Shown here: piece after piece, positions 1 through 6,462 of the stretch
How positions within the stretch are numbered: position 1 is the first letter of the stretch
Layout: each line of letters begins with the position of its first letter
Source of the DNA: Paracoccaceae bacterium
Lineage (GTDB): Bacteria > Pseudomonadota > Alphaproteobacteria > Rhodobacterales > Rhodobacteraceae
Length of the DNA: 8,997 bases
Assembly: GCA_002683355.1 (NCBI GenBank)
Contig: NYTF01000061.1
Location: forward strand, 3,587 to 12,583
Reading direction: 5' to 3'
Translations under genes and position numbers: made by a program
The notes under the pieces: model-generated
Databases searched by the model: none
What the model saw: only the letters and a program-made list of their open reading frames with translations
Told to the model about the DNA's origin: nothing

Positions 1-216
1 TAATCTACTGCCAATGGCCTCTAATGTTGGAATAAAACACTCTAGAGCTTTTCCCAACCTCCATTTTGGCGCTGATCCAAAAGAATTAATGACTTCATCA
101 AGAATAAATACCGGTATAATCGGTCTTCCAGATTCTTGAGCCGCCTTTAATGCAGGATTATCATGAAGGCGAAAATCGCGTCGCATCCAAACAATTATCG
201 GTGATTTGTTTTCCAT
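1..216 (-). CDS. phrB: Deoxyribodipyrimidine photolyase, N-terminal part (runs off left edge)
   Basis: DNA photolyase uses blue light, FADH- and an antenna pigment to split cyclobutane pyrimidine dimers. Only the first 72 residues are inside the window; the frame is open to base 1. They begin with the family's N-terminal Rossmann strand and signature, IVWMRRDFRLHDNPAL, at residues 8-23. PVFILD follows at about 35-40, and GSAPKWRL at about 47-54 is typical of class I CPD photolyases and related cryptochromes. The ATG at 214-216 has only a weak upstream purine stretch (GTAGA), but no other start codon is seen close upstream and the homology begins here. The gene starts 31 bases after the stop of the aminotransferase-like gene on the same strand, so cotranscription is likely. 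The FAD-binding half lies outside the window, so photolyase and cryptochrome cannot be separated here. Confidence 0.9.
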   Translation of the reverse strand, partial: MENKSPIIVWMRRDFRLHDNPALKAAQESGRPIIPVFILDEVINSFGSAPKWRLGKALECFIPTLEAIGSRL

Positions 217-247
217 ATAATATCTACGCTGAAATATGGATTTTGGA

Positions 248-1474
248 TCAAAGTACTTTATCCAAAGACCCAATAAGGTGATTAACTTCCTCTTCAGAGG
301 TATAGTGGACAAAACTTAATCTTAAAGCACCCTTGTCACTATCTACTCCCAGCGCATTTAATAGCCTGACAGCATAGAAATCTCCACCACCGGCATTTAT
401 GCCATGCTTACTCAAATCTTTAGCAGCTTGAAAGGCGTTTGAATTAATCTCTACAGCAACAGTAGGAGCACGCTTTTCAGCATTATTAGGTCCCAAAAGT
501 CGGACAGAATTTCTTGCCGATAGATTGTCTAGCAACGGTTGAAGAAGTTTGACCTCATGAGCACGTAGTAGATCATGCACAGCTTCCCCACGTTTTGCTG
601 CATTTGGTTCAGCTTCAAAATGATGATCATGCAATAAATCAAAATAATCAGCCATCCCAGCACAGGCAGCAATTTGAGCGTGGTCAGGTCCAGCTGGTGT
701 AAATCTTTTTGTTGGAGAACCAGCATTAAAATAATGACCTTGGTTAGGTAAATTCTCATTAAGTTTTTGTGATAAAACCATTATTCCTTGATGTGGGCCA
801 TAAGTTTTATAACTCGAAAATAAATAAATATCAGGCTGTAAATCACCTATGTTTGGGAAACCATGTGGAGCATAAGAAACACCATCAACACAGGAATATG
901 CACCTGCATCTCGAACTAGTTTTACTATTTCCTTTACAGGATTTATTTCACCAACGATGTTAGAACAATGAGGAAAACAGACCAATTTAACTTTGCTATC
1001 CAATAAATTTTTTAGATCATTTACATCTAAATGACCAGTGTCTGGATCTACAGCCCATTCTCTTATTTCCAAACCGTCTTCACTTAAGCGTCTCCAAGGA
1101 CCAGAATTAGCCTCATGGTCTTGATTAGTAACAATTATCGCATCATTTTCATTTAATAATTTGGAAAATGCTTTTGATAACACATATGTATTCTGGGTAG
1201 TCGATGGACCAAAATTTAATTGATCAGATTTGATTCCCATTAAACCAGATAGACGATTTCTCGCCTCATCCATTTCATCGCCACCTAACTGAGAAGCCGC
1301 GTAAGCGCCGTAAGGCTGTACTTTCCGGTGCGTATAAAATCGATTTAATCGGTCGATAACTTGACTACAAGTATAGGATCCACCAGCATTTTCAAAAAAA
1401 CCCTGGCCTTTCAAATAATCACTCTGAAAGGCTGGAAATTGTTGTCGTGCAAAATTTATATCCAAATTTGCCAT
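248..1474 (-). CDS. Class V aminotransferase-fold PLP enzyme, VC1184-type cysteine desulfurase-like protein
   Basis: This is a 408-residue fold-type I PLP enzyme of the cysteine desulfurase/selenocysteine lyase superfamily, normal in length. Visible PLP-site residues are the stacking His120 in QDHEAN, Asp197 in SCVDGVSYAPH, which should hold the pyridine nitrogen, and Lys223 in SSYKTYGPHQG, the predicted Schiff-base lysine. The order and wording of these motifs, and the C-terminal LRLSFVHYTSEEEV, match the subfamily named after Vibrio VC1184. True SufS-like desulfurases carry a catalytic Cys in a loop before the C-terminal helix. The matching loop here reads GGGDFYAVRLL (362-372) and has no Cys, so a desulfurase role is doubtful and the substrate is unknown. 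The start at 1474 is supported by a GGAGAGGA ribosome site at 1484-1491. The photolyase gene follows closely; the CCR gene upstream is 158 bases away, so this gene probably has its own promoter. Confidence 0.88.
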   Translation of the reverse strand: MANLDINFARQQFPAFQSDYLKGQGFFENAGGSYTCSQVIDRLNRFYTHRKVQPYGAYAASQLGGDEMDEARNRLSGLMGIKSDQLNFGPSTTQNTYVLSKAFSKLLNENDAIIVTNQDHEANSGPWRRLSEDGLEIREWAVDPDTGHLDVNDLKNLLDSKVKLVCFPHCSNIVGEINPVKEIVKLVRDAGAYSCVDGVSYAPHGFPNIGDLQPDIYLFSSYKTYGPHQGIMVLSQKLNENLPNQGHYFNAGSPTKRFTPAGPDHAQIAACAGMADYFDLLHDHHFEAEPNAAKRGEAVHDLLRAHEVKLLQPLLDNLSARNSVRLLGPNNAEKRAPTVAVEINSNAFQAAKDLSKHGINAGGGDFYAVRLLNALGVDSDKGALRLSFVHYTSEEEVNHLIGSLDKVL

Positions 1475-1586
1475 ATTTAAAAGTCCTCTCCGTAATTATT
1501 AAGATTAACAGATAACTGAACAAAGAATGTTTTACTATAAGTTATAGCTAACAATACGTTTACTTAAAAAAATTGAAAGAATAGTT

Positions 1587-1613
1587 TTGGTAATCTCAAC
1601 AAGAGATTACCAA
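1587..1613. terminator. Perfect 11-bp hairpin 3' of CCR; T-run only on plus strand
   Basis: Arms TTGGTAATCTC (1587-1597) and GAGATTACCAA (1603-1613) are exact reverse complements around the 5-base loop AACAA. The hairpin starts about 20 bases past the CCR stop, where a terminator for the CCR transcript would be expected. The run of five T (1614-1618) follows the stem only when read on the plus strand. Read in the CCR direction the stem is followed by AAAACTATTC, without an immediate U-tract. It may still protect the 3' end of the CCR message, or stop plus-strand (antisense) transcription. The stem is seen directly; its function is inferred. Confidence 0.5.
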
Positions 1614-1632
1614 TTTTTAAACCAAAAGCTAT

Positions 1633-2874
1633 TTATTTTGCTCCCTGGCCTTTTTCAGTAGCGTTTACCAGACACGCCATATTGCCATATGGATGTTTAT
1701 TTTCATACATGAGTTGATGCGCATGACCAATTTCATCAAACGTATAAGTTTCTGACAAACAGGGGTCTACTTTCTCTGCTAATACTAACTCATTTACAGC
1801 TTCCGCTTGGACATCATTTGCCAAGTGTGATCCCTGCAATCGCTTTTGCATCATCCAGTGGTATCTGAGATCCATCGTTATATTGTACCCTGTTGTTCCA
1901 GCACAAATAACAACCATGCCACCAGTATCACATACAAAACCAGATGTAGGCAAAGTTGATTCTCCAGGATGTTCAAAAACAATTTTTGGGTTTTTTCGCT
2001 CACCAACTGCCTCCCAGATAGCTTTTCCAAAGCTCCGAACACCCCCAACCCAGGCTTTGTAATCTGGTGAACTCGTATCTGGCATTGGACCCCAATGGTC
2101 AAAATCGTTTCTATTGATGACACCCACAGCACCTTTATCAAGACAGAACTGTCGCTTGTCTTCATTGGAAATTACTGCGACAGCCTTACCACCTAAAGCA
2201 GATACTATTTGCAAAGCCATCGCTCCCAAACCACCCGCGGCACCCCAAACCAAAACCACATCATCTTTTTCAACAGTATGAGGAGCCCATCCCATGAGCT
2301 GCCTATACGCAGTTGACGCACACAACATGTAACAACCTGCTTCTTCCCAACTTAAGTGAGTGGGTTTTTTCTTTATTTGATGAGATTGAGCGCGGGCAAA
2401 CTGACAATATGATCCATAGTTAGTTTGATAGCCCCATATTCTAACAGTTGGTGCTAACATCGGGTCTTTTCCCGAAAGAACCCAAGGATCTTCTGGCTCC
2501 CACCAACCGGAGTGAACCACAACTTCTTCACCTATATTAACGTCTTTAACCTCTTCACCAATGGCCCAAACTATTCCCGCAGCATCAGATCCCCCAGCGT
2601 GAAAATCTTCCACTTCTCCCTTTTTCTGGCGATCAGCAATTACATCTACTGGGAAACCTAACCCGGCCCAAACATTATTGTAGTTAATGCCTGTTGCCAT
2701 AACGTAAACTAGCACATCTTTTGGACCAATTTCAGGAGTATTAATCACTTCACGCTGCCACGATTTTGTAGGCTCACCAAATCTATCTTGCCGAACAGTA
2801 AAAGCATGCATTTTTTCTGGAACTTCGCCTAACGGAGGCATTTCTCCTAAATCATAAAGTGGTTTAATACCCAT
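1633..2874 (-). CDS. ccr: Crotonyl-CoA carboxylase/reductase
   Basis: CCR is a cytosolic NADPH-dependent medium-chain dehydrogenase/reductase that converts crotonyl-CoA and CO2 to (2S)-ethylmalonyl-CoA, the key step of the ethylmalonyl-CoA pathway for acetyl-CoA assimilation. The 413 residues match the family along their whole length: [14 protein letters not shown] near the N-terminus, [12 protein letters not shown] (62-73), the NADPH loop GAAGGLG (211-217), [12 protein letters not shown] (251-262), [10 protein letters not shown] (298-307), [10 protein letters not shown] and KRLQGSH (344-350). Of the four CO2-pocket residues described for Kitasatospora setae Ccr (Asn81, Phe170, Glu171, His365), Asn66 and His350 are present, Phe is replaced by Tyr149, and Glu is replaced by Gln150 in IWGYQT. 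The start is backed by AGGAGA at 2880-2885. The DUF1326 gene lies 75 bases upstream on the same strand. No other gene of the pathway is in the window, and the Gln150 change leaves exact activity open. Confidence 0.93.
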   Translation of the reverse strand: MGIKPLYDLGEMPPLGEVPEKMHAFTVRQDRFGEPTKSWQREVINTPEIGPKDVLVYVMATGINYNNVWAGLGFPVDVIADRQKKGEVEDFHAGGSDAAGIVWAIGEEVKDVNIGEEVVVHSGWWEPEDPWVLSGKDPMLAPTVRIWGYQTNYGSYCQFARAQSHQIKKKPTHLSWEEAGCYMLCASTAYRQLMGWAPHTVEKDDVVLVWGAAGGLGAMALQIVSALGGKAVAVISNEDKRQFCLDKGAVGVINRNDFDHWGPMPDTSSPDYKAWVGGVRSFGKAIWEAVGERKNPKIVFEHPGESTLPTSGFVCDTGGMVVICAGTTGYNITMDLRYHWMMQKRLQGSHLANDVQAEAVNELVLAEKVDPCLSETYTFDEIGHAHQLMYENKHPYGNMACLVNATEKGQGAK

Positions 2875-2949
2875 ATTTTTCTCCTAAATTATATTTTCTG
2901 AAACTATTTTTTTCTTTAATATTTTTTAAATGTCGACCTACAAATAAGC

Positions 2950-3699
2950 TTATCTCTGTACAATTTTCTTTAAATTTTTGTCATATTTAAAAGATCGCTC
3001 GCCTTTCCAGTCAATTGGACAAATTTCTGCTGACATACCATCAAAATCCCAAACCCTACCATAATCCCTAACACGACTTTTATTGCCTTTTGCTACAATA
3101 ACATCGGGACCCATCCAATACTTTGTATTGCGAACAATCACCGGCTCTTCGTTATTCTTTCCCGTCAACATTTCAACTTCGCCTTGAATTTTTCGTTCGA
3201 TCATTATTCGTCTAAAAGTACCATCGCGCTCTATCACAACTGGTGCTCTTTCTGCTCCAATGATCTCTGATACGAGCATTGTAAATAAGCCAGTTGTGCC
3301 ACCAGCCTGGCCCGAGAAAATCTGTAATAAACCATTGTATGCTTTACCACTTGCTCTGTCATCTACATAAGCCGCAACTTTCCAATTACCTTCAGCCATT
3401 CTTCCGGGGATATCTACTAGAACTCCAACATTCAGACCTGATAGATCTTCACCTTCATAGTGACCTTCGTCAATAATAATACCCATCCATGCATGACAAT
3501 GACCCTCAGTGGGTGGATGCGCGCCTAAGGACACCACACATGGGCAAAATACAGTACAAGAACAATTTAAAATCAATTCTCCTTTTATGCTCCAATCTGT
3601 AGGCGTAGCTTTACGTCTCATTGGGTTATCCAATTTCGCTGAGATTTTTGATTTAGTCGAAATCCTATCAGACTTTCCTGAATCTGCTTTTGCTGCCAT
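2950..3699 (-). CDS. DUF1326 cysteine-rich protein of unknown function
   Basis: The predicted 249-residue soluble protein matches the DUF1326 family, whose biochemical role is not known. The hallmark is the cysteine cluster NCSCTVFCPCVVS, giving Cys46, Cys48, Cys52 and Cys54 in a CxCx3CxC pattern. A fifth Cys follows in GHCHAW (Cys68), and a last one near the C-terminus is Cys227 in EICPIDW. Such spacing suggests metal binding or redox chemistry, which is inference. The first 35 or so residues, before the domain begins at TDWSIKGEL, are Lys/Ser-rich and polar, with no signal peptide or membrane segment. I chose the ATG at 3697-3699 because a strong AGGGGAA ribosome site lies just upstream; extending the frame to a TTG at 3724-3726 adds nine residues but puts that site inside the gene. 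CCR follows 75 bases downstream, so the two are probably one transcript. Confidence 0.82.
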   Translation of the reverse strand: MAAKADSGKSDRISTKSKISAKLDNPMRRKATPTDWSIKGELILNCSCTVFCPCVVSLGAHPPTEGHCHAWMGIIIDEGHYEGEDLSGLNVGVLVDIPGRMAEGNWKVAAYVDDRASGKAYNGLLQIFSGQAGGTTGLFTMLVSEIIGAERAPVVIERDGTFRRIMIERKIQGEVEMLTGKNNEEPVIVRNTKYWMGPDVIVAKGNKSRVRDYGRVWDFDGMSAEICPIDWKGERSFKYDKNLKKIVQR

Positions 3700-3704
3700 C
3701 TTTA

Positions 3705-3711
3705 TTCCCCT
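3705..3711 (-). promoter_or_regulatory. Ribosome binding site fixing the DUF1326 start
   Basis: On the minus strand this reads AGGGGAA and lies 5 bases before the ATG at 3697-3699. It is the best Shine-Dalgarno match near this gene and favours the 249-residue form over the longer TTG-started form. Confidence 0.7.
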
Positions 3712-4224
3712 ACGAGTTGAGTTCAACGCACGTTAATCGCTCTAGTACCAACGAACAAGCATATTAGAACTAACGTTACGCCAATTAGTCTGGTTGAGTA
3801 TACTATTACTATCCTACAAGTTTTTTCTAAACCAGTAATTATGCTGTAAAGTCAATACATACAATACTCGCTGGCCACAATTGGGAAAAAGTACCAAAAC
3901 TTTCCATTTTTGTCTTAAACATAAATACCGATTGGTCAAAAATATTTAGTCTAGACACCATTAATAACGTGCAAAAATTGCCATCATCATCATTATTGAT
4001 ATAAATAATTGAGCCTAATAAGCGTCCTAATTATTCTATTATTTCCTAAATCTGATCCACCCGCTTTTAACATTGGCAGCGAATTTTAAAATATCAGTCA
4101 TTTACCAACAAAAACTCAGTAAAAATTGAAAAGAAAGTGATTGAATACGCAATTTTGTAATTTATTTCAAAATTATACTTGTTTGAGAGGCAACCCTACT
4201 CTACCGTCTGTTGGATAAAATGTT
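3712..4224. other. Long divergent intergenic region (DUF1326 leftward, binding protein rightward)
   Basis: This is about 510 bases of very AT-rich DNA with no credible ORF, tRNA or intrinsic terminator. It must hold the promoters of both divergent units. For DUF1326-CCR, a weak minus-strand candidate is TTGACT (3850-3855) with TTTAGA (3826-3831) at 18-base spacing, giving a leader of roughly 120 bases; a second -10-like TATACT (3797-3802) has no good -35. Other visible structure: the palindrome GTCTAGAC (3949-3956), similar in layout to GT-N4-AC operators of GntR-type regulators; a short dyad GTTGA-GT-TCAAC (3716-3727); and four CAT triplets in a row (3982-3993). None can be assigned a function from sequence alone. 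The gap is far longer than any other in the window. Confidence 0.5.
4151..4179 (+). promoter_or_regulatory. Possible promoter -10 with overlapping dyad upstream of the binding-protein gene
   Basis: TATACT at 4174-4179 is a good -10 match about 60 bases before the start codon, but the matching -35 position (around 4151-4156, AATTTT) is poor. The dyad AATTTTG (4151-4157) and CAAAATT (4168-4174), separated by 10 bases, covers the interval between these elements, where an operator could act. The region is so AT-rich that chance is a serious alternative. Confidence 0.28.
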
Positions 4225-4238
4225 AAAAGGAAAGCAAT

Positions 4239-5288
4239 ATGAACAAAATGACAACAATCTCTGCTTTGTTTGGTGCCGCTTTAATAGCTTTACCTGCATT
4301 TGCAGCCGACGACGAGCTAATCGTATTTGATTGGTCTGGTTATGAAGATCCTAATTTCTTCCTAGCTTATAATGAAAAACATGGTGATGACCCAACCTTT
4401 ACTTTTTTTGGTGAAGAAGAAGAAGCATTTCAAAAACTAAGGTCAGGGTTTAGAGCAGACGTCTCACACCCATGCTCTGCAAACGTGCAAAAATGGCGTG
4501 AAGCTGGATTAATAGAACCCTGGGACACATCACGTATTCCAGCATACGGTGATTTAAATCAATCATTTACTGGTTCAGAAGTGTTTAGCCATAACGGCGA
4601 AGTATATTTCATTCCTGCTGATTGGGGTTCAACTGCAGTCGCATACAATACTGAAGAAGTACCCGTGGAAGATGTAGCCTCACTACAAGTCTTCACAAAC
4701 CCAAAATATGCTGGACGCATTTCGATAGCAGATAATGTGGACGACGTTTATGCTTTAGCTTACTTAGCTATCGGCGTTACAGATTGGACAAAAGCTACTG
4801 AAGCTGATTTTGATGCTGCATCAGCATGGCTGAGAAAAGCTCATCCAAATGTCCGGGCTTATTGGGCAGATGGCGGTGAGTTGAGCCAATTAATGGCTTC
4901 GGGTGAAGTTCTAATCTCTTGGGCTTGGAATGAAACTCCTGTAACAATGCAGGGAGACGGCCACCCAATAGGATATCAGCGCGAAACTGTTGAAGGTACT
5001 TCAACATGGGTTTGTGGTTATGTTAATTTGACTAACGGACCAGGATCTGAAGATAAAGCATATGACTTTATGAATGCTTGGCTATCAGAGGATACAGCAA
5101 ATTATATTGTTAACGAATGGGGTTACGGACATTCTAACGCCAAAGTTATGGCTACTTATGCTCCAGAAGATATTGAGTGGGCAGGTTTAGCGCCGGTAAG
5201 CGTACCCGTCTTAGCTCAGTTACCTATGGATATCACTCTTCGTGAGCGTCAAATCGCAGAATTTGAGAAAATTAAAGCAGGCTTTTAA
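4239..5288 (+). CDS. PotD-like periplasmic solute-binding protein of a polyamine-type ABC importer
   Basis: This is the extracytoplasmic binding component (COG0687, PotD-like) that captures a small solute and delivers it to the membrane permeases. Of its 349 residues, the first 22 form a classical signal peptide: MNKM, a hydrophobic core, and an AFA cleavage motif before Ala23. The mature part shows family landmarks: an early strand ending in FDWSGYEDP (30-38), PADWGSTAVAYN (126-137), NPKYAGRISI (154-163), DGGELSQLMASGEV (211-224) followed by aromatic-rich SWAWNE (227-232), and a C-terminal helix. Trp and Tyr in these loops would suit a cationic amine ligand, but the substrate cannot be read from sequence. 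Cys79 and Cys259 are the only cysteines in the mature chain and could pair. AAAAGGA (4225-4231) lies 7 bases before the ATG. The gene faces the permease/ATPase operon and shares a terminator with it, instead of lying within it. Confidence 0.9.
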   Translation: MNKMTTISALFGAALIALPAFAADDELIVFDWSGYEDPNFFLAYNEKHGDDPTFTFFGEEEEAFQKLRSGFRADVSHPCSANVQKWREAGLIEPWDTSRIPAYGDLNQSFTGSEVFSHNGEVYFIPADWGSTAVAYNTEEVPVEDVASLQVFTNPKYAGRISIADNVDDVYALAYLAIGVTDWTKATEADFDAASAWLRKAHPNVRAYWADGGELSQLMASGEVLISWAWNETPVTMQGDGHPIGYQRETVEGTSTWVCGYVNLTNGPGSEDKAYDFMNAWLSEDTANYIVNEWGYGHSNAKVMATYAPEDIEWAGLAPVSVPVLAQLPMDITLRERQIAEFEKIKAGF

Positions 5289-5320
5289 AGCTAGTTTTAA
5301 ATATTATAATTTTGAATTAC

Positions 5321-5347
5321 AAAAAGGCCGCTTTATGCGGCCTTTTT
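5321..5347. terminator. Bidirectional intrinsic terminator between convergent transporter genes
   Basis: A perfect 11-bp inverted repeat, AAAAAGGCCGC (5321-5331) and GCGGCCTTTTT (5337-5347), encloses the 5-base loop TTTAT. The GC-rich core GGCCGC with an A-run on one side and a T-run on the other gives a U-tract in both directions. It lies 32 bases after the binding-protein stop and 35 bases after the ATPase stop on the opposite strand, so it should end both transcripts. Confidence 0.93.
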
Positions 5348-5382
5348 ACTATCAGCTTTCAATATAAATAATTTTTATTTTT

Positions 5383-6462
5383 TCAGTCCAAAAGTATAAG
5401 ACTTTCAGCGCCCCAGCCTACTCGAGTTTTATCATTTGGCTCAAGAACTTTTCGACCAGCCGTATTGCGCATCGAAACGCTTAATGGCTCTGTGACCCCG
5501 TCGAGTGCAATCGAATAATAACTCATATCACCATAATAGTTCACTTCAACAACTGTGCCTACTACTTCTTTTTCTGCTTTTTGATCATCACTCAATAAAA
5601 TAGTTAACATTTCAGGTCGTATGCCGATTTGAGTTCCAATTGATCCAGATGGTGCCTGATCTTCTCCAATCAATGCATCTCCTAATCCGGGAATTTTCAC
5701 CTTAATCAATCCATCCTTTGCATCACTAGCTATGGCTGGTAAAAAATTCATTATGCCAATGAAATTAGCAACCTCTTTTGTTTTTGGACGAGAATATAAC
5801 TCCTGGGGACTGTCTAACTGAGCAATTTCACCATCAAACATCACAGCAATTCTGTCAGACATTATTAATGCTTCTTCTTGATCGTGTGTTACCAATATAA
5901 AAGTTATCCCTACTTGGCGCTGAAGTCTCCTCAGTTCAGTCTGCATTTGCTCTCTTAATTTTTTATCCAGGGCAGACAAAGGCTCATCGAGCAACAAAAC
6001 CCGAGGTCTCAATATCAATGCTCTGGCAAGAGCAACACGCTGCCGTTGACCACCAGATAGCGTATGAGATGATCGGTTTTCATATCCAACTAAACCTACC
6101 ATTTTTAAAGCTTCTTTAACTTTTTCTTTTTTCTCCAAAATGGACATTTTTTTTCTTCTTAAACCAAACGCCACATTCTCACCAACATTTAGATGCGGGA
6201 ATATTGCATATGATTGGAAAACCATATTTGCTGGCCGTTGATTGGGAGGGACACCATCCATGTCTTTCCCATCAATTAAGACGACGCCATCCGTTAAATC
6301 TTCAAATCCAGCTATTGTTCTGAGAAGAGTTGTTTTTCCACAGCCTGAAGGGCCAAGTAACGAAAAAAACTCCCCTTCCATAATTTGTGCTGAGACCCCT
6401 TTAAGAGCTCGCAAATCACCATATGATTTATCAACATTAATCAAATCAATTATTGGTTTCAT
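5383..6462 (-). CDS. PotA-like ABC transporter ATPase
   Basis: This is the cytoplasmic ATP-hydrolysing subunit of the importer. Its 359 residues are the normal length for the PotA/spermidine-putrescine class. All nucleotide-site motifs are intact: Walker A GPSGCGKTT with Lys43, Q-loop Gln83 in VFQSYAIFPH, signature LSGGQRQR (135-142), Walker B VLLLDE (155-160) with Glu160, D-loop SALD (163-166), and the switch His193 in VTHDQEEAL. After about residue 235 comes a C-terminal TOBE-type regulatory domain, marked by GIRPEM (280-285) and VVEVNYYGDMSYY. The start overlaps the stop of the upstream permease by 4 bases (ATGA), and GGAGGG at 6468-6473 supports it. This is the last gene of the Rieske-permease-permease-ATPase operon. 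The fold and role are certain; polyamine specificity is only suggested by family. Confidence 0.95.
   Translation of the reverse strand: MKPIIDLINVDKSYGDLRALKGVSAQIMEGEFFSLLGPSGCGKTTLLRTIAGFEDLTDGVVLIDGKDMDGVPPNQRPANMVFQSYAIFPHLNVGENVAFGLRRKKMSILEKKEKVKEALKMVGLVGYENRSSHTLSGGQRQRVALARALILRPRVLLLDEPLSALDKKLREQMQTELRRLQRQVGITFILVTHDQEEALIMSDRIAVMFDGEIAQLDSPQELYSRPKTKEVANFIGIMNFLPAIASDAKDGLIKVKIPGLGDALIGEDQAPSGSIGTQIGIRPEMLTILLSDDQKAEKEVVGTVVEVNYYGDMSYYSIALDGVTEPLSVSMRNTAGRKVLEPNDKTRVGWGAESLILLD

Noticed and set aside
1495..1523. Promoter-like TTGTTC / AATAAT pair before the aminotransferase-like gene
   Set aside because: The predicted transcription start would fall inside the ribosome binding site at 1484-1491, and the -35 matches at only three positions.
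1535..1547. CTATAA-G-TTATAG dyad
   Set aside because: Short and fully within AT-rich DNA, with no position relative to a convincing promoter; chance is the simplest explanation.
3700..3726. Nine-residue upstream extension of the DUF1326 gene from a TTG codon
   Set aside because: A strong AGGGGAA ribosome site lies within this stretch, just before the ATG at 3697-3699, and the TTG has no comparable site.
3982..3993. Four tandem CAT triplets
   Set aside because: Too short to treat as a functional repeat or phase-variable tract, and not inside any gene.
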